From an uncultured Prevotella sp. (GTDB lineage Bacteria; Bacteroidota; Bacteroidia; Bacteroidales; Bacteroidaceae), in NCBI GenBank assembly GCA_900541335.1, contig UQJC01000018.1:1-37728 (forward strand): 37,728 bases of DNA, read 5' to 3'. Positions 1-8,069 of the stretch are shown here, piece by piece. Position 1 is the stretch's first letter; each line of letters starts with the position of its first letter. The notes under the pieces were generated by a model. It saw nothing but the letters and a program-made list of their open reading frames with translations. It was not told the DNA's origin and did not search any database. Position numbers and translations under genes: made by a program.

Positions 1-1548
1 GAAGAGTGCCTCCTTGTTCCAGTCCCAATAACTGAAGCGCAAACCATAGGTAAGGTTGAAGAGTCCGGGCTTGGCCTTGATGCGCCAAGTGTCCTGCGCA
101 TACAGGCTGAAGCGCGAAGAAGTGATGTCAGCCTTTGACCGCAGGCTGTAAATGAGTTTCAGCACGTCGGGTTCATAGGGCAGGGAGTAGCCCATGGAGT
201 CACGCATTTCCCATTCGCGGGCATTCTCGTGAATCGTTTCGCGATTCCAGTTAAAGCCTGCTTGCAGGGTGTGCCCCGTCAGTTTGGTACGGAAACGCAG
301 TCCCGTGTTCATGACGCGCGCACGCAATCGGTTGCGTGCATGCTCCATGTAAGTACCCACACCGAGTTGTTCCTGAGTCGTAGCTTCGTTGAGCCAGTAT
401 TCGCCCTGGATGTCGTACGTTTCCTGTTCTTTGGTTGCAAAGGAAGAGAACTGCAAGGCCAAAAAAGTCTCGGGATTGAAGTGGCGCGTGAGGGTAGCCG
501 CTCCGAAAAGCGTGCGGAAGGCATCTTTCTCCTTACCGTCGAAGTAAACTTTGAAACTCTTCGCATCGGTAATGGTACCAAACTTTGTTTCGCGATCCTC
601 GGGTTTGAAGTTGTAGTGATTGTCAGAGATGTTGCCCAAGAGGTCAAACGACCAGCGGCGGTTGGGATGCCAGGAAAAGAAAGCTTGGTAGTCAAGGAAG
701 TTGGGCTTGTATTCGCCGTGGGTATCCATCGAGCCGAGTAGATATTGTGTTGTCTTGTAGCGCACGGAAGTCATGAGGCTGACCTTCTTATTGCCCCAAC
801 CGACATAGCCTCCTGCACCGAGCATGGAAGCTTGGGCTGTAGCCTCGAACCTTTCGGGGCGTTTGTAAGTAATGTCGAGAACGGAGGACATCTTGTCGCC
901 ATAGCGTGCTTCGAAACCACCTGAAGAGAAACCAATGCTTTCAACCATGTCGGGATTGATGACTGAGAGTCCTTCTTGCTGGCCGGAGCGGACGAGCATG
1001 GGACGATAAACCTCGACACCGTTTAGGTAAACACAGTTCTCGTCGAACGAACCGCCACGCACGTTGTACTGCGAAGAAAGTTCGTTGTGAGTCGATACGC
1101 CAGCTTGCGTGGCAATGATCTCTTCTACACCATTACCGGTGGTAGAAGGGCCCAGCTTCATGTCGGGCTTCTGAATGCGTTGCACCGTACCTGTTTGTAC
1201 ACCTTGTCCTGTTACGACCGCCGTGCCGAGTGTTCCCTTTTCGTAAAGGGGCAGGACAACGTCGAGCCGGATGGAATCACCTGGTGATCGGAGCAAGCGT
1301 TTGCGCGTTTCGTAACCAATCATGGAGTAAACGACACGCACGGTGTCAGCAGAAGTACACCACAGCGAGTACTCGCCCTTGAGGTTGGTAAATGTCAAGG
1401 CATTCTGTCCCATAATGCGTACCGTAGCAAGTTCAATGGGACTGCCTTCGGTGTCCTTTAGACAACCGAAGATGCGGGTGCGCTTTTGGGCAAAGGCAGA
1501 CGGGAGGCAGACCGTTATATAGAGTAGTAAGAGGATAAGATGTTTCAT
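1..1548 (-). CDS. TonB-dependent outer-membrane receptor, 5' part (runs off the left edge)
   Basis: The minus strand is open from ATG at 1548 to base 1 (516 codons, no stop), so this is the N-terminal part of a larger protein. Residues 1-20 are a signal peptide (MKHLILLLLYITVCLPSAFA). A carboxypeptidase-D-like regulatory domain follows (about 25-100; GSPIELATVRI, TNLKGEYSL, YSMIGYETR), then a plug domain (about 110-225) with STTGNGVEEIIATQAGVST, YNVRGGSFDENCVYLNGVEV and GGFEARYGDKMSSVLDI. From about 230 on, alternating polar/aromatic stretches look like the start of the beta-barrel. Such proteins sit in the outer membrane and take up ligands using TonB/ExbBD energy. There is no SusD-like gene on the visible side, so the substrate cannot be named. 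It diverges from fusA2. Family assignment is secure; ligand unknown. Confidence 0.9.
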   Translation of the reverse strand, partial: MKHLILLLLYITVCLPSAFAQKRTRIFGCLKDTEGSPIELATVRIMGQNALTFTNLKGEYSLWCTSADTVRVVYSMIGYETRKRLLRSPGDSIRLDVVLPLYEKGTLGTAVVTGQGVQTGTVQRIQKPDMKLGPSTTGNGVEEIIATQAGVSTHNELSSQYNVRGGSFDENCVYLNGVEVYRPMLVRSGQQEGLSVINPDMVESIGFSSGGFEARYGDKMSSVLDITYKRPERFEATAQASMLGAGGYVGWGNKKVSLMTSVRYKTTQYLLGSMDTHGEYKPNFLDYQAFFSWHPNRRWSFDLLGNISDNHYNFKPEDRETKFGTITDAKSFKVYFDGKEKDAFRTLFGAATLTRHFNPETFLALQFSSFATKEQETYDIQGEYWLNEATTQEQLGVGTYMEHARNRLRARVMNTGLRFRTKLTGHTLQAGFNWNRETIHENAREWEMRDSMGYSLPYEPDVLKLIYSLRSKADITSSRFSLYAQDTWRIKAKPGLFNLTYGLRFSYWDWNKEALF

Positions 1549-1766
1549 ACTTGATGGAAACGGATTTTGTAGGGGGATATTGTATGACAAAAGCAGGTTG
1601 CGGCTGTTGGAGGGTGTGGTAAGGGGAGTAGCACCGTGCAGAGCTGGATTGCAAGACTTTATCACGGCGTTTATACGGGGAAAAAATAGTAGAATATCCT
1701 TTGTTTTGCGAAATGTGTTTTACAACATACGGCATTCTGTTTGCTCATTGAGTGAAAGGGCGTAAT
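1549..1766. other. Divergent intergenic region between TonB receptor and fusA2 leader
   Basis: About 220 bases without a supportable gene. The stretch must hold the promoters of the TonB receptor (leftward) and fusA2 (rightward), but I see no perfect TAnnTTTG box. The nearest match on the plus strand is at about 1696-1704, where TA and TTTG are three rather than two bases apart. Short reading frames here show no protein-like composition. Confidence 0.4.
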
Positions 1767-1905
1767 TTGCGCCCCGAAAACGAGGAAACTCCCCGTTGGC
1801 GCAAGTGGCAGGCTGAATGAGGAAGGTCGTAAGCGTTTGGCTTCCCTTCATGACAAAGCCTAGTTGGACCGCCTTCAGCTTAAAATCTAACTAACCCTGC
1901 TGAAG
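1767..1905 (+). promoter_or_regulatory. Structured 5' leader of fusA2 (three stem-loops)
   Basis: Three consecutive hairpins lie in the 45-180 bases before the fusA2 start. Stem 1 pairs TTGCGCC (1767-1773) with GGCGCAA (1798-1804) and contains an inner stem AACGAGG/CCCCGTT (1779-1785/1791-1797, one A-C mismatch). Stem 2 pairs AGGCT (1810-1814) with AGCCT (1857-1861), with an inner stem GGAAG/CTTCC (1821-1825/1841-1845). Stem 3 pairs CTTCAGC (1873-1879) with GCTGAAG (1899-1905). No U-run follows, so it is not a simple terminator. I do not recognise it as a known riboswitch class. A cis-acting leader RNA is the likeliest reading; a separate small RNA is possible. Confidence 0.5.
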
Positions 1906-1949
1906 TGTCTGCTTGCGTATGAAATTTCCATTTTAAATCAGTTTTCACC

Positions 1950-4109
1950 ATGAAAGTTTACAATTCCCACGAAATCAAAAACATTGCGCTCCTTGGTAAT
2001 GACGGCTCAGGTAAGACCACGCTCACAGAAGCTTTGCTGTTTGAGTGTGGTCAGATTAAGCGTCGTGGTCGTATCACCGCGAAGAACACGGTGTCCGACT
2101 ATTTCCCGGTGGAACAGGACTACGGTTACTCTGTCTTTTCCACCGTTTTCCATGCTGAATGGAACAACAAGAAGCTCAACATTATAGACTGTCCGGGTTC
2201 TGACGACTTTGTAGGTGCTGCCATGACTGCACTCAACGTGACCGATACGGCTGTATTGCTTATCAACGGACAGTTTGGTCCCGAAGTGGGTACGCAAAAC
2301 CATTTCCGCTATACCGAAAAACTTCAGAAGCCTGTCATTTTCTTAGTAAATCAGCTTGATAGCGAGGCTTGCGACTACGAACGGGTAGTGGAAGACTTGC
2401 AAGTAATCTATGGCCAAAAGGTCGTTCCCGTGCAATATCCCGTACAGACCGGTCCAGACTTCAACTCGCTGATTGACGTTATCTTGATGAAGAAACTCAC
2501 TTGGGGTCCCGATGGTGGTGAACCTACGTTGGAAGAGATTCCCGCAGAGGAGAAGGAACGTGCAGAAGCGATGCACAAAGCACTGGTGGAAGCCGCTGCT
2601 GAAAACGATGAAGGCTTGATGGAGAAGTTCTTCGAGACGGAACACTTGACGGAAGACGAAATGCGTGAAGGTATCCGCAAGGGTATGGTGACACGCAGTA
2701 TTTTCCCAGTATTCTGTGTGTGTGCCTCCAAGAATATGGGCGTAGGTCGTCTGATGGAATTCCTTGGCAATGTGGTTCCCTTCGTAGACGAAATGCCAGC
2801 CGTTCACAACACGCGTGGTGAAGAAGTGAAACTCAATCCCGAAGGTCCCACTTCCATCTATTTCTTCAAGACGGGTGTGGAGCCGCATATCGGCGAAGTA
2901 CAATACTTTAAGGTGATGAGTGGTGTGCTGCACGAAGGTGACGATCTCGCCAACGCAGACCGTGGTTCGAAGGAACGCATGGCACAGCTCTTCGTTTGTT
3001 CAGGTGCCAACCGTGAGAAGGTGCAGGAACTGCATGCGGGTGACATCGGTTGTACGGTGAAACTGAAAGACGTGCGCACGGGCAATACGCTCAACAGCAA
3101 GGATTGCGAAAACCGCTTCAACTTCATTAAATATCCTAACCCGAAATATACCCGTGCAATTCGCGCCGTCAATGAGGCCGACACGGAGAAGATGATGGCT
3201 GCGCTCAACCGTATGCGTCAGGAAGACCCGACGTGGGAAGTAGAGCAGAGCAAGGAATTGCGCCAGATCTTGGTGCACGGTCAGGGTGAATTCCACCTCC
3301 GTACGTTGAAGTGGAGATTAGAGAATTTGGACAAGATTCCTGTAGAGTTCTACGAACAGCGTATTCCTTACCGTGAGACCATTACGCGTGCAGCTCGTGC
3401 AGACTATCGTCACAAGAAGCAGAGTGGTGGTGCCGGACAGTTTGGCGAAGTGCATCTCATTGTTGAGCCTTATAGTGACGGCATGCCCGATCCCGTAGTT
3501 TATAAGTTCGGTGGTCAGGAGATTCGCGTAGCGATGAAGGGCAAGGAAGAAGTACCTCTGGAGTGGGGTGGTAAGTTGGTATTTATCAATTCTGTCGTAG
3601 GTGGTGCGATTGATGCACGCTTTATGCCAGCTATTCTCAAGGGTATCATGAGCCGCATGGAACAAGGTCCGTTGACGGGTAGTTACGCTCGCGATGTGCG
3701 CGTAGTCGTTTATGACGGCAAGATGCACCCGGTTGACTCTAACGAACTCTCCTTCATGTTGGCTGGTCGCAATGCCTTTAGCCAGGCCTTTAAGGAAGCG
3801 GGTCCGAAGATTCTCGAACCGATCTATGATGTAGAAGTGTTCGTTCCTGCTGACAAGATGGGCGACGTGATGAGTGATCTTCAGGGGCGTCGCGGTATGA
3901 TTGTCGGCATGAGTAGCGAGAATGGTTATGAGAAGTTGCAGGCCAAGGTGCCTTTGAAGGAAATGGCTTCTTATTCTACTTCACTCAGCTCACTGACTGG
4001 TGGTCGTGCTTCCTTCATTATGAAGTTTGCCAGCTACGAACTTGTACCAGGTGATCTTCAGAATAAGTTGATTGAAGAACATGAAAAGGAAGTAGCCGAA
4101 GAAAAGTAA
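1950..4109 (+). CDS. fusA2: Elongation factor G paralog EF-G2 (divergent GTPase motifs)
   Basis: A 719-residue protein with the five-domain EF-G layout: G domain (about 1-270), domain II (about 300-390), domain III (about 400-480), domain IV (about 490-600; RETIT, KQSGGAGQFGEV) and domain V (about 605-690; EPIYDVEVFVPADKMGDVM). It closely resembles the second EF-G of Bacteroides. The P-loop is intact (GNDGSGKTT, 16-24). G3 reads DCPGSDDF (80-87), with Ser84 where canonical EF-G has the catalytic His of DTPGHVDF. G4 reads NQLD (134-137) instead of NKxD, and the switch I RGITI motif is not seen. From memory, the B. thetaiotaomicron EF-G2 was reported to support translation without GTPase activity and to matter for gut colonisation; the missing His fits that. 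It is monocistronic, with a structured leader and its own terminator. Confidence 0.93.
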   Translation: MKVYNSHEIKNIALLGNDGSGKTTLTEALLFECGQIKRRGRITAKNTVSDYFPVEQDYGYSVFSTVFHAEWNNKKLNIIDCPGSDDFVGAAMTALNVTDTAVLLINGQFGPEVGTQNHFRYTEKLQKPVIFLVNQLDSEACDYERVVEDLQVIYGQKVVPVQYPVQTGPDFNSLIDVILMKKLTWGPDGGEPTLEEIPAEEKERAEAMHKALVEAAAENDEGLMEKFFETEHLTEDEMREGIRKGMVTRSIFPVFCVCASKNMGVGRLMEFLGNVVPFVDEMPAVHNTRGEEVKLNPEGPTSIYFFKTGVEPHIGEVQYFKVMSGVLHEGDDLANADRGSKERMAQLFVCSGANREKVQELHAGDIGCTVKLKDVRTGNTLNSKDCENRFNFIKYPNPKYTRAIRAVNEADTEKMMAALNRMRQEDPTWEVEQSKELRQILVHGQGEFHLRTLKWRLENLDKIPVEFYEQRIPYRETITRAARADYRHKKQSGGAGQFGEVHLIVEPYSDGMPDPVVYKFGGQEIRVAMKGKEEVPLEWGGKLVFINSVVGGAIDARFMPAILKGIMSRMEQGPLTGSYARDVRVVVYDGKMHPVDSNELSFMLAGRNAFSQAFKEAGPKILEPIYDVEVFVPADKMGDVMSDLQGRRGMIVGMSSENGYEKLQAKVPLKEMASYSTSLSSLTGGRASFIMKFASYELVPGDLQNKLIEEHEKEVAEEK

Positions 4110-4133
4110 CTGATGAAAACTGATTGATAGCTT

Positions 4134-4172
4134 GAGGATGTATCGGACTGGTGCCGATGCATCCTCTTTTTT
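4134..4172 (+). terminator. Intrinsic terminator of fusA2
   Basis: GAGGATG (4134-4140) pairs with CATCCTC (4160-4166), with an inner ATCGG/CCGAT pairing, followed by a run of six T (4167-4172). It lies 25 bases after the fusA2 stop codon. Confidence 0.85.
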
Positions 4173-4249
4173 AGCTTCAAACGCAAGAAGCGACTCCACC
4201 ATTCGCTGTAAGGAAAAGATTGAGAAGTTCCAAGGGGACGGCACAACAA

Positions 4250-4280
4250 AAGTGGGATAGGGTAGGAGCCTATCCCACTT
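4250..4280. terminator. 10-bp inverted repeat, probable mltG (leftward) terminator
   Basis: AAGTGGGATA (4250-4259) and TATCCCACTT (4271-4280) form a perfect 10-bp stem with an 11-base loop. Read leftward the stem is followed by TTTTGTTG, a modest U-tract, so it could end mltG transcription coming from 4429. Read rightward no U-tract follows. Confidence 0.5.
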
Positions 4281-4302
4281 GGTTGCGCTTTATGAAAACA
4301 TG

Positions 4303-4369
4303 CAGCCCTGTAAGTGCGACACAAGCGAGTTAGTGGATAACCGTGGTTTGTGTTGCCTTTACAGGGCTG
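4303..4369. repeat. 67-nt imperfect palindrome (REP-like or small-RNA-like)
   Basis: CAGCCCTGTAA (4303-4313) pairs perfectly with TTACAGGGCTG (4359-4369). Inside, GCGACACAA (4316-4324) pairs with TTGTGTTGC (4348-4356) with one G-U. The loop is about 23 bases. The roughly 20-bp stem-loop folds on either strand and has no adjoining U-tract, which is unlike a terminator and like a REP/MITE-type palindrome. No second copy was found in this window. A further small hairpin, GCTCAC/GTGAGC (4392-4406), lies next to it, before the mltG stop. Confidence 0.55.
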
Positions 4370-4428
4370 AGTTGATCCTTTATCAAGGGTAGCTCACTTC
4401 GTGAGCGTTTATGTATGCGTCTGTACTC

Positions 4429-5457
4429 TTATTTTACTTGGCGTTCGTCGAGTGCCTTCGTATATTTTTGAGCATTCTTCAGATGTGCATCGTAGGTTGC
4501 AGCAAAGTTATGTGTACCAGAGAAATCTTCTTTTGCACACATATAAAGGTAATCGTGTTGTGCAAAGTTCAACACGGAGCGGATGGCATTGAGTGAGGGG
4601 ATGCAAATCGGACCGGGAGGAAGGCCTACGTGCTGATACGTATTGTAAGGGCTGTCAACCGTGAGGTGTTTGTGCAGGATGCGGCGAAGGGTAAAATCCT
4701 GTAGGGCAAATTTCACTGTTGGGTCAGCCTGAAGTTTCATCTCCTGGTGGAGACGGTTCAAGTACATTCCTGCAATGAGCGGACGTTCAGCCTCGTTGGC
4801 AGATTCCTGTTCGACGATGGAAGCGAGTGTGTAGACTTCGTTCGTTTTCAAACCAGCCTTCTCAGCCTGCTTCTTGCGTGTGTCTGTCCAAAAGGCGTCG
4901 TGCTCCCGCTTCATGCGCTGAAGCAATTCTTCGGGAGTCAAATCCCAATAGACTTCGTACGTGTTGGGTAAGAACAGGCAGGCAACCGTTTCGGGGGTGA
5001 CTCCGAAGCGACGGAGCAAGACGGAGTCGGTAAATGCACGGGCAAAGGCGGCAGAGTCGGGAGCCAAAGAAGTTGCTAGACGGGCCGCCAAGTCATTGAG
5101 CGTGTGAACAACAGGAATCACTAAGCGAACGGGTGTTTGCTGTCCTCCACGAAGTTTACGCATCAGCGAGAAGGAGTTGATGCCCGGTGTGACTTCATAG
5201 CGTCCCGGATGAATGCGTTCAGCTTGGTAGCCCATGACTGCACCACAGATTTTGATACCTACTAATTGCGAAGGAGCCGCTACTTCGTTTAACTTGACAT
5301 AGACGGAGTCGGGCGTATCGTCTGCATCAATGCAGACATAGACCGGACGTTCGTTGGGAGCAAAGGCTGAGAAGAACAGCCAGTAAGCTACGGCGGCGAT
5401 AATCAAGAGGGCGGTGGTAATCAACACCCCGATTTGTTTGGTTCTTTCTGTTATCAT
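4429..5457 (-). CDS. mltG: Endolytic murein transglycosylase MltG (YceG-like)
   Basis: 342 residues. MltG is an inner-membrane enzyme that cleaves nascent glycan strands and helps terminate peptidoglycan polymerisation. One N-terminal membrane helix (about residues 8-30, from QIGVLITTALLIIAAVAYW) is followed by a LysM-like part and the YceG catalytic domain. The active-site region LASIVEQESANEAERP carries the conserved catalytic Glu, followed by GMYLNRLHQEMKLQADPTV and later GLPPGPICIPSLNAI, both signature segments. Longer frames begin at 5484 or 5469, but a TAnnTTTG box overlaps 5482-5489, so the 5484 codon would lie inside the promoter. ATG 5457 fits best; 5469 is possible. It stands alone between two palindromes and is convergent with fusA2. 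Confidence 0.92.
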   Translation of the reverse strand: MITERTKQIGVLITTALLIIAAVAYWLFFSAFAPNERPVYVCIDADDTPDSVYVKLNEVAAPSQLVGIKICGAVMGYQAERIHPGRYEVTPGINSFSLMRKLRGGQQTPVRLVIPVVHTLNDLAARLATSLAPDSAAFARAFTDSVLLRRFGVTPETVACLFLPNTYEVYWDLTPEELLQRMKREHDAFWTDTRKKQAEKAGLKTNEVYTLASIVEQESANEAERPLIAGMYLNRLHQEMKLQADPTVKFALQDFTLRRILHKHLTVDSPYNTYQHVGLPPGPICIPSLNAIRSVLNFAQHDYLYMCAKEDFSGTHNFAATYDAHLKNAQKYTKALDERQVK

Positions 5458-5481
5458 GAATAAACTCATTGGTTGGAGTTG

Positions 5482-5489
5482 CAAATGTA
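5482..5489 (-). promoter_or_regulatory. -7 promoter box of mltG (TACATTTG)
   Basis: Read leftward, TACATTTG matches the Bacteroidetes -7 consensus TAnnTTTG exactly. Initiation about 6-8 bases downstream would give a leader of only about 18 bases before ATG 5457. No clear -33 TTTG is visible. Confidence 0.6.
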
Positions 5490-5584
5490 GTGCTTTTTCG
5501 GACTTAGTAGGAATAGATGTGAATTGTATCTTTCAGGTATTAGGCAACGAGTGGTTGAAAAGCAAGAAACGTAAGTGTACGAAG

Positions 5585-5660
5585 AAAGCCTTGAGAAGGC
5601 TACCAATGCACAGGTAAAACGTCCGTTCTACTTCGTGTGGTGTAGCCCTTTCAAGGCTTT
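5585..5660. repeat. 76-nt imperfect palindrome between hppA and mltG
   Basis: The 19-base arms at 5585-5603 and 5642-5660 pair except for one G-U and one mismatch (outer part AAAGCCTTGA/TCAAGGCTTT). The 38-base centre contains further short complementary pieces (GTAAAACG/CGTTCTAC with one mismatch). Read leftward a weak U-rich stretch (TTTCTTCG) follows, so it may serve as the hppA terminator. Its size and position opposite the 4303-4369 palindrome also suit a REP-like element. Confidence 0.5.
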
Positions 5661-5704
5661 GTGCTTTAGCAGAAATCATGTAGTCTGTCAGTTTGTACGC
5701 TTCA

Positions 5705-7903
5705 TCAGAAGAGGCTCCAACTTACCGTCAGTCCAGCCATGACAATGCTGACCATGCTCATGAGTTTAATCAAGATGTTGAGGCTCGGACCTGAAGTGTC
5801 CTTAAAGGGATCGCCCACGGTATCGCCAACTACTGTAGCCTTATGTACCTCCGAACCCTTGCCACCAAAGTTACCTTCTTCGACATATTTCTTGGCATTG
5901 TCCCAGGCTCCTCCCGCGTTTGCCATGAAGACAGCGAGAACAAAACCGGCACTCAGACCGCCAATCAGCAATCCCAGTACACCGGGTACACCCAAGATGA
6001 GGCCTACCAGAATCGGTACGATAATGGCCATAATAGAAGGCAATACCATTTCGCTTTGAGCCGCTTTGGTCGAAATCATGACGCAACGCTCATAGTCAGG
6101 TTCTGCTTCGCCCGTCAGGATTCCCTTAATCTCACGGAACTGACGGCGTACTTCATTGACCATCTTCGAAGCTGCCCGTCCGACAGCGTTCATTGTCAGT
6201 CCGCAGAAGACGAATGCCATCATTGCACCGAGGAACATGCCGACCAATACCTTAGGATTCATCAAAGTCACGTCATAATAGTGCATGAAGTCAGCAAAAC
6301 TGGCTTCGGCCACCTTGACTTGTTCGTCGCCTAACTGGAGTGTAGCCTGACCAATGCGGTCTAAGCCAATGCGCACTTCCTCTACATAGGAAGCCAACAG
6401 AGCCAGGCCCGTCAATGCCGCCGAACCAATGGCAAAGCCCTTGCCGGTAGCGGCAGTCGTATTGCCCAAGGAGTCGAGCGCGTCGGTACGTTTGCGTACT
6501 TCTTCTCCCAAGCCGCTCATTTCGGCATTACCGCCAGCGTTGTCAGCAATTGGTCCGTAGGCATCGGTAGCCAGCGTGATGCCCAAGGTCGAAAGCATGC
6601 CGACCGAAGCCATACCGATGCCGTAAAGACCCATCGAGATATTTGAGAAGTCACCGCCCGAAGCCAAGAGGAAGGAAGCAATGATACCCACCACGACAGC
6701 CAAAACGGGAACAGCTGTCGAAAGCATGCCCAAGCCTAAGCCCGAAATAATGACTGTGGCTGGACCCGACTGACCGCTCTCAGAAACTTTGCGCGTAGGA
6801 GCATACGACTGGGAAGTATAGTATTCGGTAGCCTGACCAATAACGACTCCCACGGCAAGTCCCACAGCTACGGTACATCCCATTTGCCACCAGCGATCAA
6901 GGCCTAAAAGGTAGAGAATACCAAAAGCCGCACCGACAATCAGCACACTGCTGAGATTCGTTCCGACCGAAAGGGCACGCAATAACTGGCGAATGTTGGC
7001 GTCTTCGCGTGTACGCACAGCAAAGATGCCCAAAATGGAAAGAATGATACCCACAGCGGCAACAAGCATCGGTGCTACAACCGCTTTGTATTGCATCACC
7101 TCATCGCCTGCCAGCATGTAAGCGGCAGCACCGAGCGAAGCAGTAGCTAAAATAGAGCCGCAATACGATTCGTAAAGGTCGGCACCCATCCCCGCAACGT
7201 CGCCCACGTTATCGCCCACATTGTCGGCAATGGTTGCTGGGTTGCGCGGGTCGTCTTCGGGAATATTCGCCTCGACTTTACCCACAAGGTCAGCACCTAC
7301 ATCGGCCGCCTTGGTGTAGATACCTCCACCGACACGTGCAAAGAGAGCCTGCGTCGAAGCACCCATACCAAAAGTCAGCATGGTCGTCGTGATGATGCAG
7401 AGTTTGGCTGTCGGATAGTCACCAGCAGGCAATAAGGCATTGAGCAACAGGTACCAGAAGGAGATGTCAAGCAGACCGAGACCTACCACCACCAGTCCCA
7501 TAACCGCACCACTGCGGAAGGCTATGCGCAGTCCGCCGTTGAGCGATTGTCGGGCCGCGTTAGCCGTACGGGCCGAAGCGGCCGTGGCTGTCTTCATGCC
7601 CAAGAAGCCCGCTAATCCTGAGAAAAAGCCACCCGTAAGGAAGGCTACCGGTACCCAGGCATTTTGCACGTGGAATCCGTAAGCCATCACGCAGAAGAGT
7701 ACGACGAGCCCGGCAAAAACGAGGCTGACCACCTTGTACTGTTGTTTGAGGTAAGACATGGCTCCCTTGCGCACCGCTTCAGCAATGTGGATCATGCGCG
7801 GTGTGCCTTCAGAAGTCTTTTTCATTTCACGATAGAAGTGCCAGGCAAAGAGTAAGGCTAAAATGGAAGAAGCCGGCACTAGCCAAAATAGAGTTGCATC
7901 CAT
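5705..7903 (-). CDS. hppA: Membrane-bound ion-pumping inorganic pyrophosphatase
   Basis: 732 residues with about 15-16 hydrophobic helices. It hydrolyses pyrophosphate and pumps H+ and/or Na+ across the inner membrane. Substrate motifs are clear: GGGIYTKAADVGADLVGKVE (about 192-211) and the acidic cluster EDDPRNPATIADNVGDNVGD (about 216-235), with a second cluster DAYGPIADNAGGNAEM and a C-terminal WDNAKKYVE, GDTVGDPFKDTSGPSLN. The GNTTAATGKG segment has Ala where K+-independent enzymes carry Lys, so a K+-dependent type is expected. Whether Na+, H+ or both are pumped cannot be settled by eye; Bacteroides enzymes of this class are known to move both. Monocistronic, with an 80-base leader beginning with a stem-loop. 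Confidence 0.96.
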   Translation of the reverse strand: MDATLFWLVPASSILALLFAWHFYREMKKTSEGTPRMIHIAEAVRKGAMSYLKQQYKVVSLVFAGLVVLFCVMAYGFHVQNAWVPVAFLTGGFFSGLAGFLGMKTATAASARTANAARQSLNGGLRIAFRSGAVMGLVVVGLGLLDISFWYLLLNALLPAGDYPTAKLCIITTTMLTFGMGASTQALFARVGGGIYTKAADVGADLVGKVEANIPEDDPRNPATIADNVGDNVGDVAGMGADLYESYCGSILATASLGAAAYMLAGDEVMQYKAVVAPMLVAAVGIILSILGIFAVRTREDANIRQLLRALSVGTNLSSVLIVGAAFGILYLLGLDRWWQMGCTVAVGLAVGVVIGQATEYYTSQSYAPTRKVSESGQSGPATVIISGLGLGMLSTAVPVLAVVVGIIASFLLASGGDFSNISMGLYGIGMASVGMLSTLGITLATDAYGPIADNAGGNAEMSGLGEEVRKRTDALDSLGNTTAATGKGFAIGSAALTGLALLASYVEEVRIGLDRIGQATLQLGDEQVKVAEASFADFMHYYDVTLMNPKVLVGMFLGAMMAFVFCGLTMNAVGRAASKMVNEVRRQFREIKGILTGEAEPDYERCVMISTKAAQSEMVLPSIMAIIVPILVGLILGVPGVLGLLIGGLSAGFVLAVFMANAGGAWDNAKKYVEEGNFGGKGSEVHKATVVGDTVGDPFKDTSGPSLNILIKLMSMVSIVMAGLTVSWSLF

Positions 7904-7958
7904 GGCTAATGAAAGATTAGGTTATACAGTGTGGGGAATAACTAACAGGAAAGAAGAA

Positions 7959-8025
7959 TCGGAAGCACTTTCCCCTTTGTACTTCCGACTTCGCAAATGT
8001 AGAAATTTATTGGGAGGAGAAGGAA
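7959..8025 (-). promoter_or_regulatory. hppA promoter and 5'-terminal stem-loop
   Basis: Read leftward, TACATTTG (8001-7994) is a perfect -7 box, with TTTC (8025-8022) at -33 spacing. Transcription would start near 7987. The first roughly 30 bases of the mRNA then form a hairpin: TCGGAAG (7988-7982) pairs with CTTCCGA (7965-7959). A hairpin at the extreme 5' end often stabilises mRNA. Confidence 0.65.
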
Positions 8026-8069
8026 ACGTAAGTCGTTTTATTTGAGGGATTTTCTGTAAAGGTTAGTTT

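Noticed and set aside
309..1019. Minus- and plus-strand frames inside the left 1.5 kb as separate genes
   Set aside because: They are shadows of the continuous TonB-receptor frame running from 1548 to base 1.
1781..1795. GAGGAAACTCC resembles the conserved GAGGAAAGTCC of RNase P RNA
   Set aside because: It is part of a local hairpin, and none of the other conserved RNase P blocks follow; the region is far too short.
4332..4340. AGTGGATAA resembles a DnaA box on the minus strand
   Set aside because: It is a single copy in the loop of a palindrome, with no cluster and no AT-rich unwinding region nearby.
5458..5484. Upstream start codons of mltG at 5484 and 5469
   Set aside because: 5484 lies within the -7 promoter box; 5469 is possible but leaves almost no leader, so 5457 was preferred.
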